From Lentilactobacillus kosonis (lineage in GTDB: Bacteria; Bacillota; Bacilli; Lactobacillales; Lactobacillaceae), in the NCBI RefSeq assembly GCF_003864335.1, contig NZ_BEXA01000003.1, forward strand, positions 310,001-374,000: a DNA stretch of 64,000 nt, in the 5' to 3' direction. Positions 29,558-39,446 of this stretch are shown here, piece by piece. The number at the start of each line of letters is the position of its first letter. The first letter of the stretch is position 1. The translations under genes were made by a program, and so were the position numbers. The notes beneath the pieces are model-generated. The model was not told where the DNA came from and searched no databases. It saw only the letters and a list, made by a program, of their open reading frames with translations.

Positions 29558-30993
29558 TTATGCCTCCCATGAACGAAGTGAAAATGCCTCAGGTGAGTTT
29601 AGACGGCGACGTCTTGTAAATGATTTTGCAGTGGTTGTACCTTCACCAGTTGGCGTTGCAATTGTAAGTGCAGAAGCACCTGAGTGAGCACCATTAGCAG
29701 CAACCCCAGTACCAGCATATGTTGGGCCATTAACAACAAAAATTGATGTATTCATTCTGTGAGCAGCCTTATTGATATGTGGTAAGTTTTCTGAATGGAT
29801 TGAAGCAGTATGGTGTAGTCCACCTTCAACTTCAACTGCAGTTGCCAATACGGCATCAAAGTTAGGACATGATACGATTGGCAAAATTGGCATCAACATT
29901 TCAGTAGTTACTAATGGATGATCTTTGCTGGTTTCAACGATGATCAATTTTGGCTTGCCAGTGTAACTAATACCAGCTTCGTCCAAGATAAATGTGGCAT
30001 CTTTTCCAACAAACTTACGATCCGGAGCTCCCTTAGGACCAATGGCCATTTGTGCTAATTTATCAGCATCTGAAGAATTAGTTAACAAGAATGCGCCTTC
30101 ATTTTGCATGTCACGAATAAGTTCATCTTTAACACTTGATTCAACAACGACTTCTTTTTCAGCAGTACATAGAATATTGTTATCAAATGCAGCGGATTCG
30201 ACAATGTTATGTGCAGCTAATTCGATATTAGCAGTTGCATCAACCATTGCAGGTGGGTTACCAGCACCAGCACCAATAGCTTTCTTACCACTAATTAATG
30301 CTTGGTGAACAACTGCAGGGCCACCAGTAATTGAAAGCATTGCGATATCTGGATGGGCCATCATTTCTTGAACAGATTCAATTGAAGGTTCTTCAATTGA
30401 AACGACAACATCGGTCATACCAGTTGCTTTATATACAAATTCGTTTAACTTTTCAATCGTCCAGCGAGTAATGTTCTTTGCACCTGGATGGGCACCAAAG
30501 TACACGGTATTTCCACCAGCAATCATTGCAATCCCGTTAGCGATTACAGTTTCTGAAGGGTTAGTACTTGGACCAACGGCACCAATAACACCAAATGGTG
30601 CGTATTCGTACATGACTAGTCCGCCATCACCGGTTTCAGCTTCTGGTTGAAGAATTTCTGTTCCTGGTGTGTTGTAAAGCGCGTTGTTAAGTTTAGCAAC
30701 CTTTGCTTCTACTGTCCCCATACCAGTTTCTTCTTTAATATCCTTTGCCATCTTATCGATATATGGTCGGAATCCGTCTTTAATTGCATCGATAATTTTT
30801 CGCGAAATGCAAGGGGCTTATCCACTAAGATTTCTTGCGTGTGCTTAGCAGCAGCAACCGCTTCATCAACTGTCTTATAGATTCCACGGTTAACGTTATT
30901 TACACTACCAGAATTGCTGTTATTGTTGCTTTGAGCGACTGTTGATAATTCTTCGCTCAAAATCTTTCGAATTTGCTCTTCTAATTGATCCAT
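29558..30993 (-). CDS. pduP: CoA-acylating propionaldehyde dehydrogenase (one frameshift)
   Basis: This aldehyde dehydrogenase of about 478 residues forms propionyl-CoA (or 3-hydroxypropionyl-CoA) and NADH. The catalytic Cys is in NILCTAEKEV. The first ~18 residues (MDQLEEQIRKILSEEL) form an amphipathic helix, the known kind of encapsulation peptide, followed by an Asn/Ser linker. One missing base in the T/A5 run 30796-30800 shifts the frame; repair gives FREKIIDAIKDGFRPYIDKM. AAGGAG precedes the ATG. Confidence 0.95.
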
Positions 30994-30994
30994 A

Positions 30995-31471
30995 TTAACT
31001 AATCTCCTTCATAAATGATGCAACTGTTGCTTCACAAATTGCTTGATCTTCTTCAATTAGTCCACCACTAACACCAATGGCACCAATGATTCTGCCATTA
31101 ACAGTTAATGGAATTCCACCAGGGAATGAAACTAATTTTCCGTCTAACATTGTTTCCATTTGATACAACGGAGCGCCTGGTTGGATATCTTTACTGATTT
31201 CCTTAGTTGGTTCCTTCATTGAGATGGCTGACCATGCCTTTTTAGGTGCCAATTCACTACTTACAAGGTTGGCATTAGGCATATGGTATAGCATTCTTTC
31301 AACGCGGCCAGCATCCATGAAGCAGAAAGTAACTCCGACTTTTAATTCATCGGCTTTGGCAATCCCATCATCGATGGCTTTTTCCATCTTATGTTTATCG
31401 AAAATTCCATCTGTACTGCTGGTACCTGCAAGAATTCCCTTAACAATTTCTCCAATGTGTTCTTCGTTCAT
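30995..31471 (-). CDS. GlcG/HbpS-family heme-binding protein (stand-alone PduO C-terminal domain)
   Basis: The 158-residue protein has the GlcG/HbpS fold: MDAGRVERMLYHMPNA, KKAWSAISMKEPT and the end FPGGIPLTVNGRIIGAIGVSGG. In Salmonella PduO this heme-binding domain is fused to the C-terminus of the adenosyltransferase; here it is a separate gene directly after pduO, whose stop overlaps its ribosome site. The N-terminus (MNEEHIGEIVKGILAG) resembles an encapsulation helix. Its likely role is heme- or cobalamin-related redox support in the compartment. Confidence 0.88.
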   Translation of the reverse strand: MNEEHIGEIVKGILAGTSSTDGIFDKHKMEKAIDDGIAKADELKVGVTFCFMDAGRVERMLYHMPNANLVSSELAPKKAWSAISMKEPTKEISKDIQPGAPLYQMETMLDGKLVSFPGGIPLTVNGRIIGAIGVSGGLIEEDQAICEATVASFMKEIS

Positions 31472-31475
31472 ATTA

Positions 31476-32050
31476 TTACTCCTTAACGTCTCGTTTATAT
31501 CGTTCGACTACCTTATCAATTACAGTTTCGATATAGTCCTCATGATCTTCTGATCTAGCCATAATATAGAAAAATCCGACATTCTGTTGACGTATTTTTC
31601 TAGTACTGGTCTAATTGTTTCTTCCTTAGCAAATCTAACTAATTGACGTTCCGCTCTTCGACACACCGTTCTACAGATATGAAGTTGAGCTCCAGCCATA
31701 CTAGCGCCGGGCAAAATAAAGCTCGTTACCTTAGGAAGTTCATCAGTATATTTATCTATAATTGATTCAAGATAATTTACATCATCTTCAGTGATAATTA
31801 CGCTATTAGCAATAAACTTGTCAGTATCCTCAGTAGCGATTTCTCCCTGAAGAAAGAACATTTTATATTCAATTTTTTGTAAAATCTCTTTATTTTCTTT
31901 AGATACACACATTTTATCTGCCAAACTAACATTAGCGTTCAGCTCATCAAATAATCCATATGTTTCTACTCTTAAGGAGTCTTTACCAATACGCTGTCCA
32001 TCGTAGAGACTAGTATTACCCTTGTCTCCACCTTTTGTATAAATTGCCAA
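31476..32050 (-). CDS. pduO: PduO-type ATP:cob(I)alamin adenosyltransferase (one frameshift)
   Basis: This enzyme of about 191 residues makes adenosylcobalamin, the cofactor of PduCDE. The N-terminal ATP loop YTKGGDKGNTSL and the helix RTVCRRAERQLV are diagnostic of PduO-type adenosyltransferases. One missing base in the A/T5 run 31570-31574 alters the C-terminus; repair gives MSDFFYIMARSEDHEDY and a stop at 31476. The start is TTG at 32050, with AGGGGA upstream. It contains only the catalytic domain; the heme-binding part is the next gene. Confidence 0.94.
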
Positions 32051-32063
32051 AAACGATCATCCC

Positions 32064-32345
32064 CTATTGCTTATCAAACTGGTCAATAATTCCAACAATT
32101 GCACAATCAACAACATCTCGGACACTCGTCTCAGTATGGTTTGCTAATCGTGCACCAGCACCCCGGACAATCAATACGTATTCACCAACTCCAGCCCCAA
32201 CTGAGTCTGCAGCTACTTCTTCAGCACGTGATGGATTACCTTTAGAATCGACCGGTTGAACTATCATCAATTTTCTACCAATTAACGATTTGTCCTTCTG
32301 AGTAGAAACTACGCTTCCCACTACTTTGCCATATACACTCTTCAT
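32064..32345 (-). CDS. pduN: microcompartment vertex protein PduN (EutN/CcmL family)
   Basis: The 93-residue protein has the EutN/CcmL start VYGKVVGSVVSTQKD and end DCAIVGIIDQFD. These form pentamers that cap the vertices of the shell, needed for closed compartments. Two adjacent ATGs exist (32348 and 32345); I choose 32345 because family members begin just before the YGKVVGSV strand. The start region overlaps the end of pduM. Confidence 0.93.
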   Translation of the reverse strand: MKSVYGKVVGSVVSTQKDKSLIGRKLMIVQPVDSKGNPSRAEEVAADSVGAGVGEYVLIVRGAGARLANHTETSVRDVVDCAIVGIIDQFDKQ

Positions 32346-32814
32346 CATTCCTCACTTGTAGTTGAATATCCTTATAGCTAACGATATCTTCCGCGTCAGA
32401 TGTTAATTTTTGTTTGTTTGTTAGTACTATGATTGACTTATCAGGCTTACTAGCAATATCTCCTCGCGTGATGTGTGAACCATCAACAACATACATTGGT
32501 CGAATCGCATCAACTACGAATAAACATGGCCAATCCCGAATCATCCTCAGGGGAATGAATTTGGAAATCTGAGTTGAGACCTCAAACCTAAAGTTAATGT
32601 CATACTCAAAGCCCTTAGCTATCCACCGAACCCAGTCATCTTCAAATTAATCTTGAACATGTCTACAATTAGCTCTAGTGGTGTAGTCATAATATCGACA
32701 TTAGCATTATCAATAAATACTTTTCGCTAGGGACACTCTGGGAGTAAGTTAGTTCGATAGATTGTGCTTGACGAAGATTTAGTTTTTCCTTAACTTCGCA
32801 ACAAGTTCATCCAC
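32345..32814 (-). CDS. pduM: microcompartment structural protein PduM (several frameshifts)
   Basis: This was reconstructed from three clear single-base losses (TT 32795-32796, TTTT 32721-32724, TT 32641-32642), giving MDELVAKVKEKLNLRQ, SEKVFIDNANVDIMTTPLEL, KDDWVRWIAKGFEYDINF and RDWPCLFVVDA. That matches PduM, a protein needed for proper compartment assembly. As read, the last frame continues to 32275. A fourth missing A near 32353 would end it at TGA 32345-32347 overlapping the pduN ATG, about 157 residues, close to the family length; I adopt that end. The start is GTG 32814 after GGGGGAAGG. Confidence 0.8.
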
Positions 32815-32838
32815 AGAACCTTCCCCCTTGCTAGTTAA

Positions 32839-33477
32839 TTATTTTTTGTTAACCATAATTTTTCCGACAGTATTTGGACCAACATTAGCTGCACTTGCTT
32901 CATCGGTATCGATGTGCATTTCTAATAGGAAGTCTTCCCGTGGACGGGCAATAACATCATCAAAAATTGTCTTTCGATCTTTACTGTCAATTTCAACAGA
33001 AACAGTATCGCCAAGCTTAACTCCTAAACGTTGTGCATCGTCTAAACTCATGTGAATATGACGTTTAGCAACAATTACACCTTGGACGGTAACTTCACCA
33101 TCTGGAGTAACTAACTTAACGCTTGGCGCACCATCAAGGTGCCCGGACAATCTAATTGGAGCATCAATTCCTAAGGTGTATGTTTCAGACTTAGCAATTT
33201 CAACTTGTGAATGACTACGGTTAGGCCCAAGAATTCTGACGTGTTTAACCGTCCCCTTAGGACCAACAATGTCAGCAAATTGATTAGATGCAAATTCGTT
33301 ATGTTGATATAGTGGTTTGAACACCGTCATTTTTTGTCCTGGAAATAGCGTATTGAAATCTTCATCAGTTAAATGAATATGATGATTTGAAACGCCAATT
33401 CTGACGGTATTAGACTGTGTTTCTTCAATGATAATTTTCCTAATTATCTGTCTTAATTCTTCTTCATTCATAGTCAA
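32839..33477 (-). CDS. pduL: phosphate propanoyltransferase
   Basis: The complete enzyme of about 212 residues converts propionyl-CoA plus phosphate to propionyl phosphate and recycles CoA inside the compartment. Both zinc-binding histidine motifs are visible (VSNHHIHLTDED and AKRHIHMSLDDA). The N-terminal helix MNEEELRQIIRKIIIEE is an encapsulation peptide. The TTG at 33477 has the better ribosome-site spacing (GAAGG), while the ATG at 33471 gives a more usual N-terminus; either is possible. Confidence 0.95.
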   Translation of the reverse strand: MTMNEEELRQIIRKIIIEETQSNTVRIGVSNHHIHLTDEDFNTLFPGQKMTVFKPLYQHNEFASNQFADIVGPKGTVKHVRILGPNRSHSQVEIAKSETYTLGIDAPIRLSGHLDGAPSVKLVTPDGEVTVQGVIVAKRHIHMSLDDAQRLGVKLGDTVSVEIDSKDRKTIFDDVIARPREDFLLEMHIDTDEASAANVGPNTVGKIMVNKK

Positions 33478-33494
33478 TTAATACCTTCGTTATC

Positions 33495-33767
33495 TTATTT
33501 TGTTGGTAAAATGTTTTCAACTTCTGCGTGTGGACGAGGAATTACGTATGATGTAATAACCTCACCAATGTTTTCGGCTGCAGATACACCAGCATCAACG
33601 GCTGCTTTAACGGCACCAACATCACCACGTACCATGATAGTAACTAACCCACTACCAATTTTTTCTTGGCCAACCATTTCAACGTTAGCAGCCTTAACCA
33701 TTGCATCAGCTGCTTCAATAGATGCAACAAGTCCTTTAGTTTCAATCATTCCTAATGCGTTATTCAT
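33495..33767 (-). CDS. pduJ: microcompartment shell hexamer PduJ
   Basis: The 90-residue BMC-domain protein ([20 protein letters not shown], then [18 protein letters not shown]) is nearly identical to the PduA at 40227-40513. PduJ and PduA form the main facets and the pores for propanediol. ATG 33767 follows GGAGGAA; the longer in-frame start is not needed. Confidence 0.95.
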   Translation of the reverse strand: MNNALGMIETKGLVASIEAADAMVKAANVEMVGQEKIGSGLVTIMVRGDVGAVKAAVDAGVSAAENIGEVITSYVIPRPHAEVENILPTK

Positions 33768-33793
33768 AATAAATTCCTCCATTTATTGGGTCT

Positions 33794-34240
33794 TTATTTT
33801 TTCTTGTTATTTTTTTTACTACTTTTTGAACTTTTGGTACTCTTTGATTTCTTAGTATCCTTAAGTTCATTTTCCGTACTATTAGTATTCACGTCTGAAG
33901 TGTTTAAATTGTTATCCTTAACTTCTTCAGGCTTGGCTTCCTCTGTTGGAGTCTGTTTATCAAATCCTTTAATTGCATCTGATACTGATAATTCATCAAC
34001 CCCATCAGCTGGATTTGCAATCACTGTTGATGATACATAACAGCTACCTACAGCATCCTTAGCCGTGTCGATTGCAACAGAAACTGCTGCAACATCACCA
34101 GTCACACAAATTGTAACCCAGCCAGCTCCCTTAGTATTTTCTACTGAAGAAAGCTCAACATCAGCTGTTTTTAACATTTTATCTGCCGCAACAATCGCTG
34201 TTGAAAGACCAGTTACTTCAAGATATCCTAATGATTTCAA
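33794..34240 (-). CDS. pduK: microcompartment shell protein PduK with Lys/Ser-rich tail
   Basis: The 148-residue protein has an N-terminal BMC domain (GYLEVTGLSTAIVAADKML; VTICVTGDVAAVSVAI) and a ~50-residue C-terminal extension. The extension is first acidic/Asn-rich and then a strongly basic Lys/Ser run. In other species the PduK extension carries cysteines for an iron-sulfur cluster; none is seen here. The start is TTG at 34240 after GGGAGG. Confidence 0.9.
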   Translation of the reverse strand: MKSLGYLEVTGLSTAIVAADKMLKTADVELSSVENTKGAGWVTICVTGDVAAVSVAIDTAKDAVGSCYVSSTVIANPADGVDELSVSDAIKGFDKQTPTEEAKPEEVKDNNLNTSDVNTNSTENELKDTKKSKSTKSSKSSKKNNKKK

Positions 34241-34604
34241 ACAAGGTTCCTCCCTTCAATTTTTTAAAAGGTGTCCCTTTAACTAACCTAGCTGCGTTGG
34301 CTCCAAGTGATCTCAACATTTGTTGATTGCTGCGATCAATCACAAACAACGGTTCGCGCTCCTTCAAATTCTTATGATGTAAAACAACCATATCTTGGTC
34401 AAACGCGATTCCAACAGCAAGTTTAGAACTCAATGCTGCTTTATGGGCTCTGATAAACGTGTCACCATCAGCAATCGATTGAATTGAAACCGGAATTTCC
34501 TCTTCTTCAATTCCATTGAATAGCTCATCTAGGCCACTAAGTGATTTATCTGCTTCAGAAACCGCTAATACGATTGACGGAATTTTTTCATTTTCTTCAA
34601 TCAC
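34218..34604 (-). CDS. pduH: diol dehydratase reactivase small subunit
   Basis: The 128-residue protein with SIVLAVSEADKSLSGLDELF and LGANAARLVKGTPFKK matches PduH/DdrB, which works with PduG to replace damaged cobalamin in the dehydratase. The start is GTG 34604, overlapping the pduG stop. As read it overlaps pduK by 23 bp and ends in an unusual tail. One extra A in the A6 run just before would give KKIEGRNLV and a stop overlapping the pduK start by 4 bp, which looks more natural. Confidence 0.93.
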   Translation of the reverse strand: MIEENEKIPSIVLAVSEADKSLSGLDELFNGIEEEEIPVSIQSIADGDTFIRAHKAALSSKLAVGIAFDQDMVVLHHKNLKEREPLFVIDRSNQQMLRSLGANAARLVKGTPFKKLKGGTLFEIIRIS

Positions 34605-36436
34605 TAGCCATTCCTTCTTTCATTTGCATAAGATAAAATCAACCCAGTTGCTACAGCATTTCGTGGTCCTTCGATTGATCTCACGTTTCCTCGACCAGCA
34701 ACAAGGTTATAGTGTGAAAGTTCATCCGTTACAAATTGTGGTATTTCAAAGTCCAATGCTGAGCCACCAACAATCACCACAAATGGAATATCTCGAATAT
34801 TCCCAGTTGGACTAACATGTTGTAGTGCCCGCCTAGCATTTTGAACGAATACTCGCTTCTTAGCACTCTGGCGAATTAATTTAACCTGTTCGATGCTAAG
34901 ATTTCCTGGAATTGGTGAATATCCATCAGGCTTAATAACCACAGTCTTAGCAAAAATATCTGCTGGTAACGGCTTGTCGAAGAACTGAACCGTACCATCT
35001 TCATGACGAATCTGGAATAGGTTCTCAACTTTGGCCAATGGATATCTCTTAATTTCTTCTGCTAGATAAATATCATCGATTCCCAACTCTGAATTAATAA
35101 TCATCGTGACCATATCACCAGCACCTGCTAAATGAATGGCAACAATCTGGTTTTCTTTATTGATAATTGATGCATCAGTTGATCCAGCACCTAAATCAAG
35201 AATTGCAATTGGTTTGCTTGTTCCAGGAGTTGTCAATGCCCCTAAAATAGCAGCTTCCGCCTCGGCACCACCAATTTCAACATCAATGCCAAGATCGTCT
35301 TTAATTAAATCAGCAATTCTTTGCATTTGCAGATGATCTGACTTAACCATTGCAGCAATTCCAACGGCTTGTTCAGTCGAGAATTCTCCCGCAAGACCAC
35401 CTTGGACCTTGACGGGAACGGATGTATCCACTGCAAGTAAATCTTGGATAGCAATATCTTTATTTTCCTTACCAGTAAGTTCCGCCATTGTTTGACGAAC
35501 CTTTTCCAACATTCCACCAACGTTTGTTCCTGATTCACCGGTAATATCAGCAATTGATGAGAAATTATTAACTTTATTCATAATTGCGTCTGCACCACCA
35601 GCAACATCAGCAGTTTCAGTACCACCATCGCCTTGAATTGTAATCTTTCCTGCAGGGATAGTTCTTGCTTTAACATCCCCTTCGGGAGTCTTGATTACAA
35701 CTGCAGAACGGTTACCAATCAACGCTCTTGAAACTGGCACAATGTTTTTGGTTTCATCGGAAGTAAGGCCAAACAACGTCGCAATCCCATATGGGTTTGA
35801 AAGTTGTGAAATAACCTTACCTTTATCAGCAACTTCAACCGCTGCCAACATTCCAAGTGGGACTTTTTCAATTAGGGAAACCTCATCAACAATCGGAATC
35901 TTTTTGTCCAATCGATTGCTAACCAAAACACCATCATCATTTTGTAGAATAGCAGCAGTGATTTTAAAACCACTAGCTACATACATATTGATTAATTTAG
36001 CTGCATCAGCGTAGTCAACTTGGCCTGGAATAACAACAATATACGAATCTTCTTTATCGTTTTCACGGACCAAGTCAAGAATGCCAATGGTTTTCCCAGC
36101 ACCAATGCCTAGACCACCTGGAGTATTCGGATTATGACCAATCATTGTCGACTCAGTAATAATCGTTTCAGATATTGTTTCCATTGCAACATCACCAATA
36201 ACTGGGGTCGCTTCATTAATTCTAATCAGATCAATATCATTTACTTCAAGGCTGGCCTTATTAAGAACTTGGTTAATTGATTTTTTAATTCCAATTAAAT
36301 TTTGCTTGGTACCCTTAACACCTGTTGTCTCAGCAATTCCTGAGTCAACAAACTTAACTTGGCCATCATCAGAAACTTCTGCTAAAGCAGTTTCTGTTGA
36401 TGAATTACCAATATCAACTCCGATAACTCGCTTCAT
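34604..36436 (-). CDS. pduG: diol dehydratase reactivase large subunit
   Basis: The complete 610-residue actin-fold ATPase begins IGVDIGNSSTETALAE and has the phosphate-2 type motif ILDLGAGSTDASI. With PduH it exchanges inactivated cobalamin in the glycerol/diol dehydratase using ATP. The length is as in the family. The frame is intact, one of the longest uninterrupted genes in the island. Confidence 0.96.
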   Translation of the reverse strand: MKRVIGVDIGNSSTETALAEVSDDGQVKFVDSGIAETTGVKGTKQNLIGIKKSINQVLNKASLEVNDIDLIRINEATPVIGDVAMETISETIITESTMIGHNPNTPGGLGIGAGKTIGILDLVRENDKEDSYIVVIPGQVDYADAAKLINMYVASGFKITAAILQNDDGVLVSNRLDKKIPIVDEVSLIEKVPLGMLAAVEVADKGKVISQLSNPYGIATLFGLTSDETKNIVPVSRALIGNRSAVVIKTPEGDVKARTIPAGKITIQGDGGTETADVAGGADAIMNKVNNFSSIADITGESGTNVGGMLEKVRQTMAELTGKENKDIAIQDLLAVDTSVPVKVQGGLAGEFSTEQAVGIAAMVKSDHLQMQRIADLIKDDLGIDVEIGGAEAEAAILGALTTPGTSKPIAILDLGAGSTDASIINKENQIVAIHLAGAGDMVTMIINSELGIDDIYLAEEIKRYPLAKVENLFQIRHEDGTVQFFDKPLPADIFAKTVVIKPDGYSPIPGNLSIEQVKLIRQSAKKRVFVQNARRALQHVSPTGNIRDIPFVVIVGGSALDFEIPQFVTDELSHYNLVAGRGNVRSIEGPRNAVATGLILSYANERRNG

Positions 36437-36450
36437 AAAAATGCTCCTAA

Positions 36451-36987
36451 CTAATTATCACCTTTGAGCTTTTTTTGTACTTCGTAATTTTCAGCGGCTT
36501 CTTTAAACCAGTTTGAACAAACTTTAGCATTGTATTTCTCTAATAGTTCTTGAGAAATGTCTAGTAGTTCTTGCTTAGTTGAACGATAAGGTCTCAAAGC
36601 ATTGTACATTTCCAATAATCGATCATCAGGAATCGAAGTTAGCTCGGCAGCTCGTTGCATATTCTTTTGGATTGCAGGACGGCCAGCATTACTTGCAATT
36701 TCACCTTGCAAACGTAAGGTATCAGGGGTAATTCTAAGATCCTTTGAATCAACGGAACCGCTCAATACGTTATCAATAGTGATCTGGTCAAGACTCTTTC
36801 CTGATGGTGAATGAACTAATTCCGGATGCTTACTATATAATGGGTAGTCCTTTGCTCCTAATTCTTCACCATTGTTACTTGAGATGGTAGAAGATGTAGA
36901 AGTTGATGAACTGTTTGTGTTTGAGCTGTTAGATTGTGCCCCTAATTCGCGGGCAACCTTAGCTACTAAATCGTCAATTTCACTCAT
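36451..36987 (-). CDS. pduE: propanediol/glycerol dehydratase small subunit
   Basis: The complete 178-residue subunit has YPLYSKHPELVHSPSGK, GRPAIQKNMQRAAELTSIPD and NALRPYRSTKQELL, all typical of PduE. The N-terminus MSEIDDLVAKVARELG is an amphipathic helix followed by a ~25-residue Ser/Asn/Thr linker, suggesting an encapsulation tag on a tether. It assembles with PduC and PduD as a dimer of heterotrimers. Confidence 0.96.
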   Translation of the reverse strand: MSEIDDLVAKVARELGAQSNSSNTNSSSTSTSSTISSNNGEELGAKDYPLYSKHPELVHSPSGKSLDQITIDNVLSGSVDSKDLRITPDTLRLQGEIASNAGRPAIQKNMQRAAELTSIPDDRLLEMYNALRPYRSTKQELLDISQELLEKYNAKVCSNWFKEAAENYEVQKKLKGDN

Positions 36988-36999
36988 AGAACTCTCTCC

Positions 37000-37737
37000 T
37001 TAGTCAAAGTTAACTTCAATTTCTTCAGCAGGCTTACCAGGAACAACTTGCTTAGTTTCTTTAATATGCATCAAAGCAGAAATTGCTTGATGAGCGACCC
37101 GGGCCATCTGATCGTTAACCGTTGGAACAGGACTTGGAGACATATTCTTAGCATACTCAGCAGCGTTTTTCCCAATAGCTCTATAAGTATCAAGCGTCAA
37201 TACGGGTGCTTGAGGGAATAATTCAAGATTTGATAAGACTTCTTGGTCTTTTTGGTGAATAATTGTTGTTCCCTTTGATTGGATGGCAACGGCAATCCCT
37301 GAGCCTGATAGTTTATCAACTTCAGCTCCACAGAATGACACATCAGAAGTCCGGTAGACTTTAACTACTCGAGCCTTAAGTCCTTCTTCTTCAATACCTG
37401 CAATCACTTGTCTTAAGATGTCTTTATGTGATAATCCGGTCATATTGTGAGTCAAAACCTCAGCGAAAGCTGGACAAACACCGATAACAACCTCATCTTG
37501 AGAAAATCCTGGTTTAGCAATACCTACGTGTTTAAACCAGTCAACTTTTTGTTCAGGTACCGCGTGAGATAATGTGTTGCGATCATCATCGTCAGCAACT
37601 GCTACAGAAGATGTTTGTTGCTTTGATTCTGTATTATCTGAGTCACTAAAGGATATTGGACTATCTACTTTAGCGGACTCCGAAATAACTTCTTTAACAA
37701 TTTTACGTAATAATTCTTCATCTATTTCGCCATTCAT
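37000..37737 (-). CDS. pduD: propanediol/glycerol dehydratase medium subunit
   Basis: The complete 245-residue subunit begins with an amphipathic helix ([17 protein letters not shown], the known type of targeting sequence in PduD), followed by an acidic Ser/Asp linker. The cobalamin-contacting core has [19 protein letters not shown] and [16 protein letters not shown] lies before the ATG, and the start is about 18 bp after the pduC stop. Confidence 0.96.
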   Translation of the reverse strand: MNGEIDEELLRKIVKEVISESAKVDSPISFSDSDNTESKQQTSSVAVADDDDRNTLSHAVPEQKVDWFKHVGIAKPGFSQDEVVIGVCPAFAEVLTHNMTGLSHKDILRQVIAGIEEEGLKARVVKVYRTSDVSFCGAEVDKLSGSGIAVAIQSKGTTIIHQKDQEVLSNLELFPQAPVLTLDTYRAIGKNAAEYAKNMSPSPVPTVNDQMARVAHQAISALMHIKETKQVVPGKPAEEIEVNFD

Positions 37738-37755
37738 GTATATATCCTCCTTCCT

Positions 37756-39430
37756 CTAGAACTGCATGTGACCTGGATCGAGAGCAAATGGTACATCTTT
37801 AATACGATCCCATTCTTCAGTATCTTCTTCCAAACGGTATCCAGTACCTGGTCCTTGGTAATCATTAGCATCATTGACAGCTGAAATAACATTCCAGTCT
37901 TTATCAAAGATTGCTGATGTTTGTAAGAAATCACCACAAACCTTTTGTTTTGAAGATTAAGAACAGCATCTGAAACGTCCTTAAATCCGTGGTTATAAAG
38001 TGCCTTAACGATGTCAACAGCAGTAATACCTCTGTCAAAGAGGTCTTGAGCAGCTTTCATATCTTCAACCATGTTACGATCTGGCATGTCTTGTGAAGTG
38101 TTGGCATAGGTTGCTGATTCAACTTCTTCGTCAGTAATCTTTGGTAATCCAAGGTCTTCAAAGACAGCCTGAATTGCTTTAGCAGCTTTATTTCTTACTT
38201 TAATAACATCTTGTTCATCAACTGGGTGAATACCACCATTGATTGTGAGGTCACGTTCCATAATGTAGTAATCGTCGTAATCCATGGCATCAGTGTTAGA
38301 ACCAGCAAAGGTATTATCATAGTTTGGTGTTGATGAATAACCTGATGATACATAGTCGGTACCAGCGATGAATTGTCCAAGCAAACGTTCAGTTCTTCTC
38401 ATATCTGAGTGAGAGAATGCTTGGTCATTACCAGAAGCACATTCAAGATCCATCATCATACAAATTAAGTTTTCACCTAAAACGGATCTGATTCCTGAAG
38501 GAACGGCACCGGGGATTCCGATACAACTAACCCCACCATTTTGTAGTCCTTGAACACCAGAAGCTTTGGTAATGAAAATACATCTTGCTTCAAGATACAA
38601 CATTGACTTACCTTCGGTGTAACCCATCATGGCTTCTGAACCAGAACCTGAAGTAAATCTCATCTTCAAACCTCTTGATGCATAACAAGAAGCTAAGAAT
38701 CCTTTTGACCATGGTGTATCATCACCATCAGTAAATACTTGGTCAGTCCCATAAACAGATATGGTTTCAGCATATCCAGTGAAACCTTTCATACCTAGGT
38801 TCAATTCAAGAGCTTCCTCAACAGAACATTGAGTTAATACTCCTGGACGACCTGTTTGTGAACCAACTAGAATTGCGATGGCGTTTAATGGAGCGTAACG
38901 TGCAACTGCTGTGGTAGTTTCTTGTTCTGGAATCCTCTAAGAGCTGCATCAGCTGCATCAGCTGCGATTTGAACAGGATTATCACGAATGTTAGTAACGT
39001 GACATTGAGTAGCTGGTGTTCTACGTGGACGCATCTTTTGCGTTGCCATGATCATTTCACCAAAGTTAAGTTTACTAATAACTTCCTCAGCCTTTGCGGG
39101 TGTCATCGCAGTTGTAATATCAATGATTTCTTTTCTAGAAACATTAGGATCAACCAACATATGAGCAATCTGAACAGAATCCATTGCCATAACTTTTTCA
39201 GCATTAGATAATTCAATCCCGTAAGTTGCGATATACATATCGATTAAATCAAAATCTTCTCGCTTTTTACCATCAAGTTCAGTTACAATCCCATTTTCTA
39301 CCTTAATGCTAGGCTTCGGATCATTAGGACCCATCATTGCAACTAACCCTTCATCAGGCCATTCCTTAACGAAACCGTCTTCATGAATTGGACGTTTCTC
39401 TAATTCTTCAAATCTTTTTTGTCGTTTCAA
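37756..39430 (-). CDS. pduC: propanediol/glycerol dehydratase large (catalytic) subunit (two frameshifts)
   Basis: This subunit of about 558 residues carries the adenosylcobalamin-dependent radical active site that dehydrates 1,2-propanediol to propionaldehyde or glycerol to 3-hydroxypropionaldehyde (reuterin). It begins MKRQKRFEELEKRPIHEDGF and has the expected TSGSGSEAMMGY and LEARCIFITKASGVQG. Missing bases at GG 38929-38930 (repair: RGFPEQETTTAVARYAP) and at TTTT 37949-37952 (repair: LQKQKVCGDFLQTSAIFD) break the frame. The start is TTG 39430 after AGGAGG. Substrate preference cannot be settled from this view. Confidence 0.96.
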
Positions 39431-39446
39431 TATTTAAACCTCCTTG

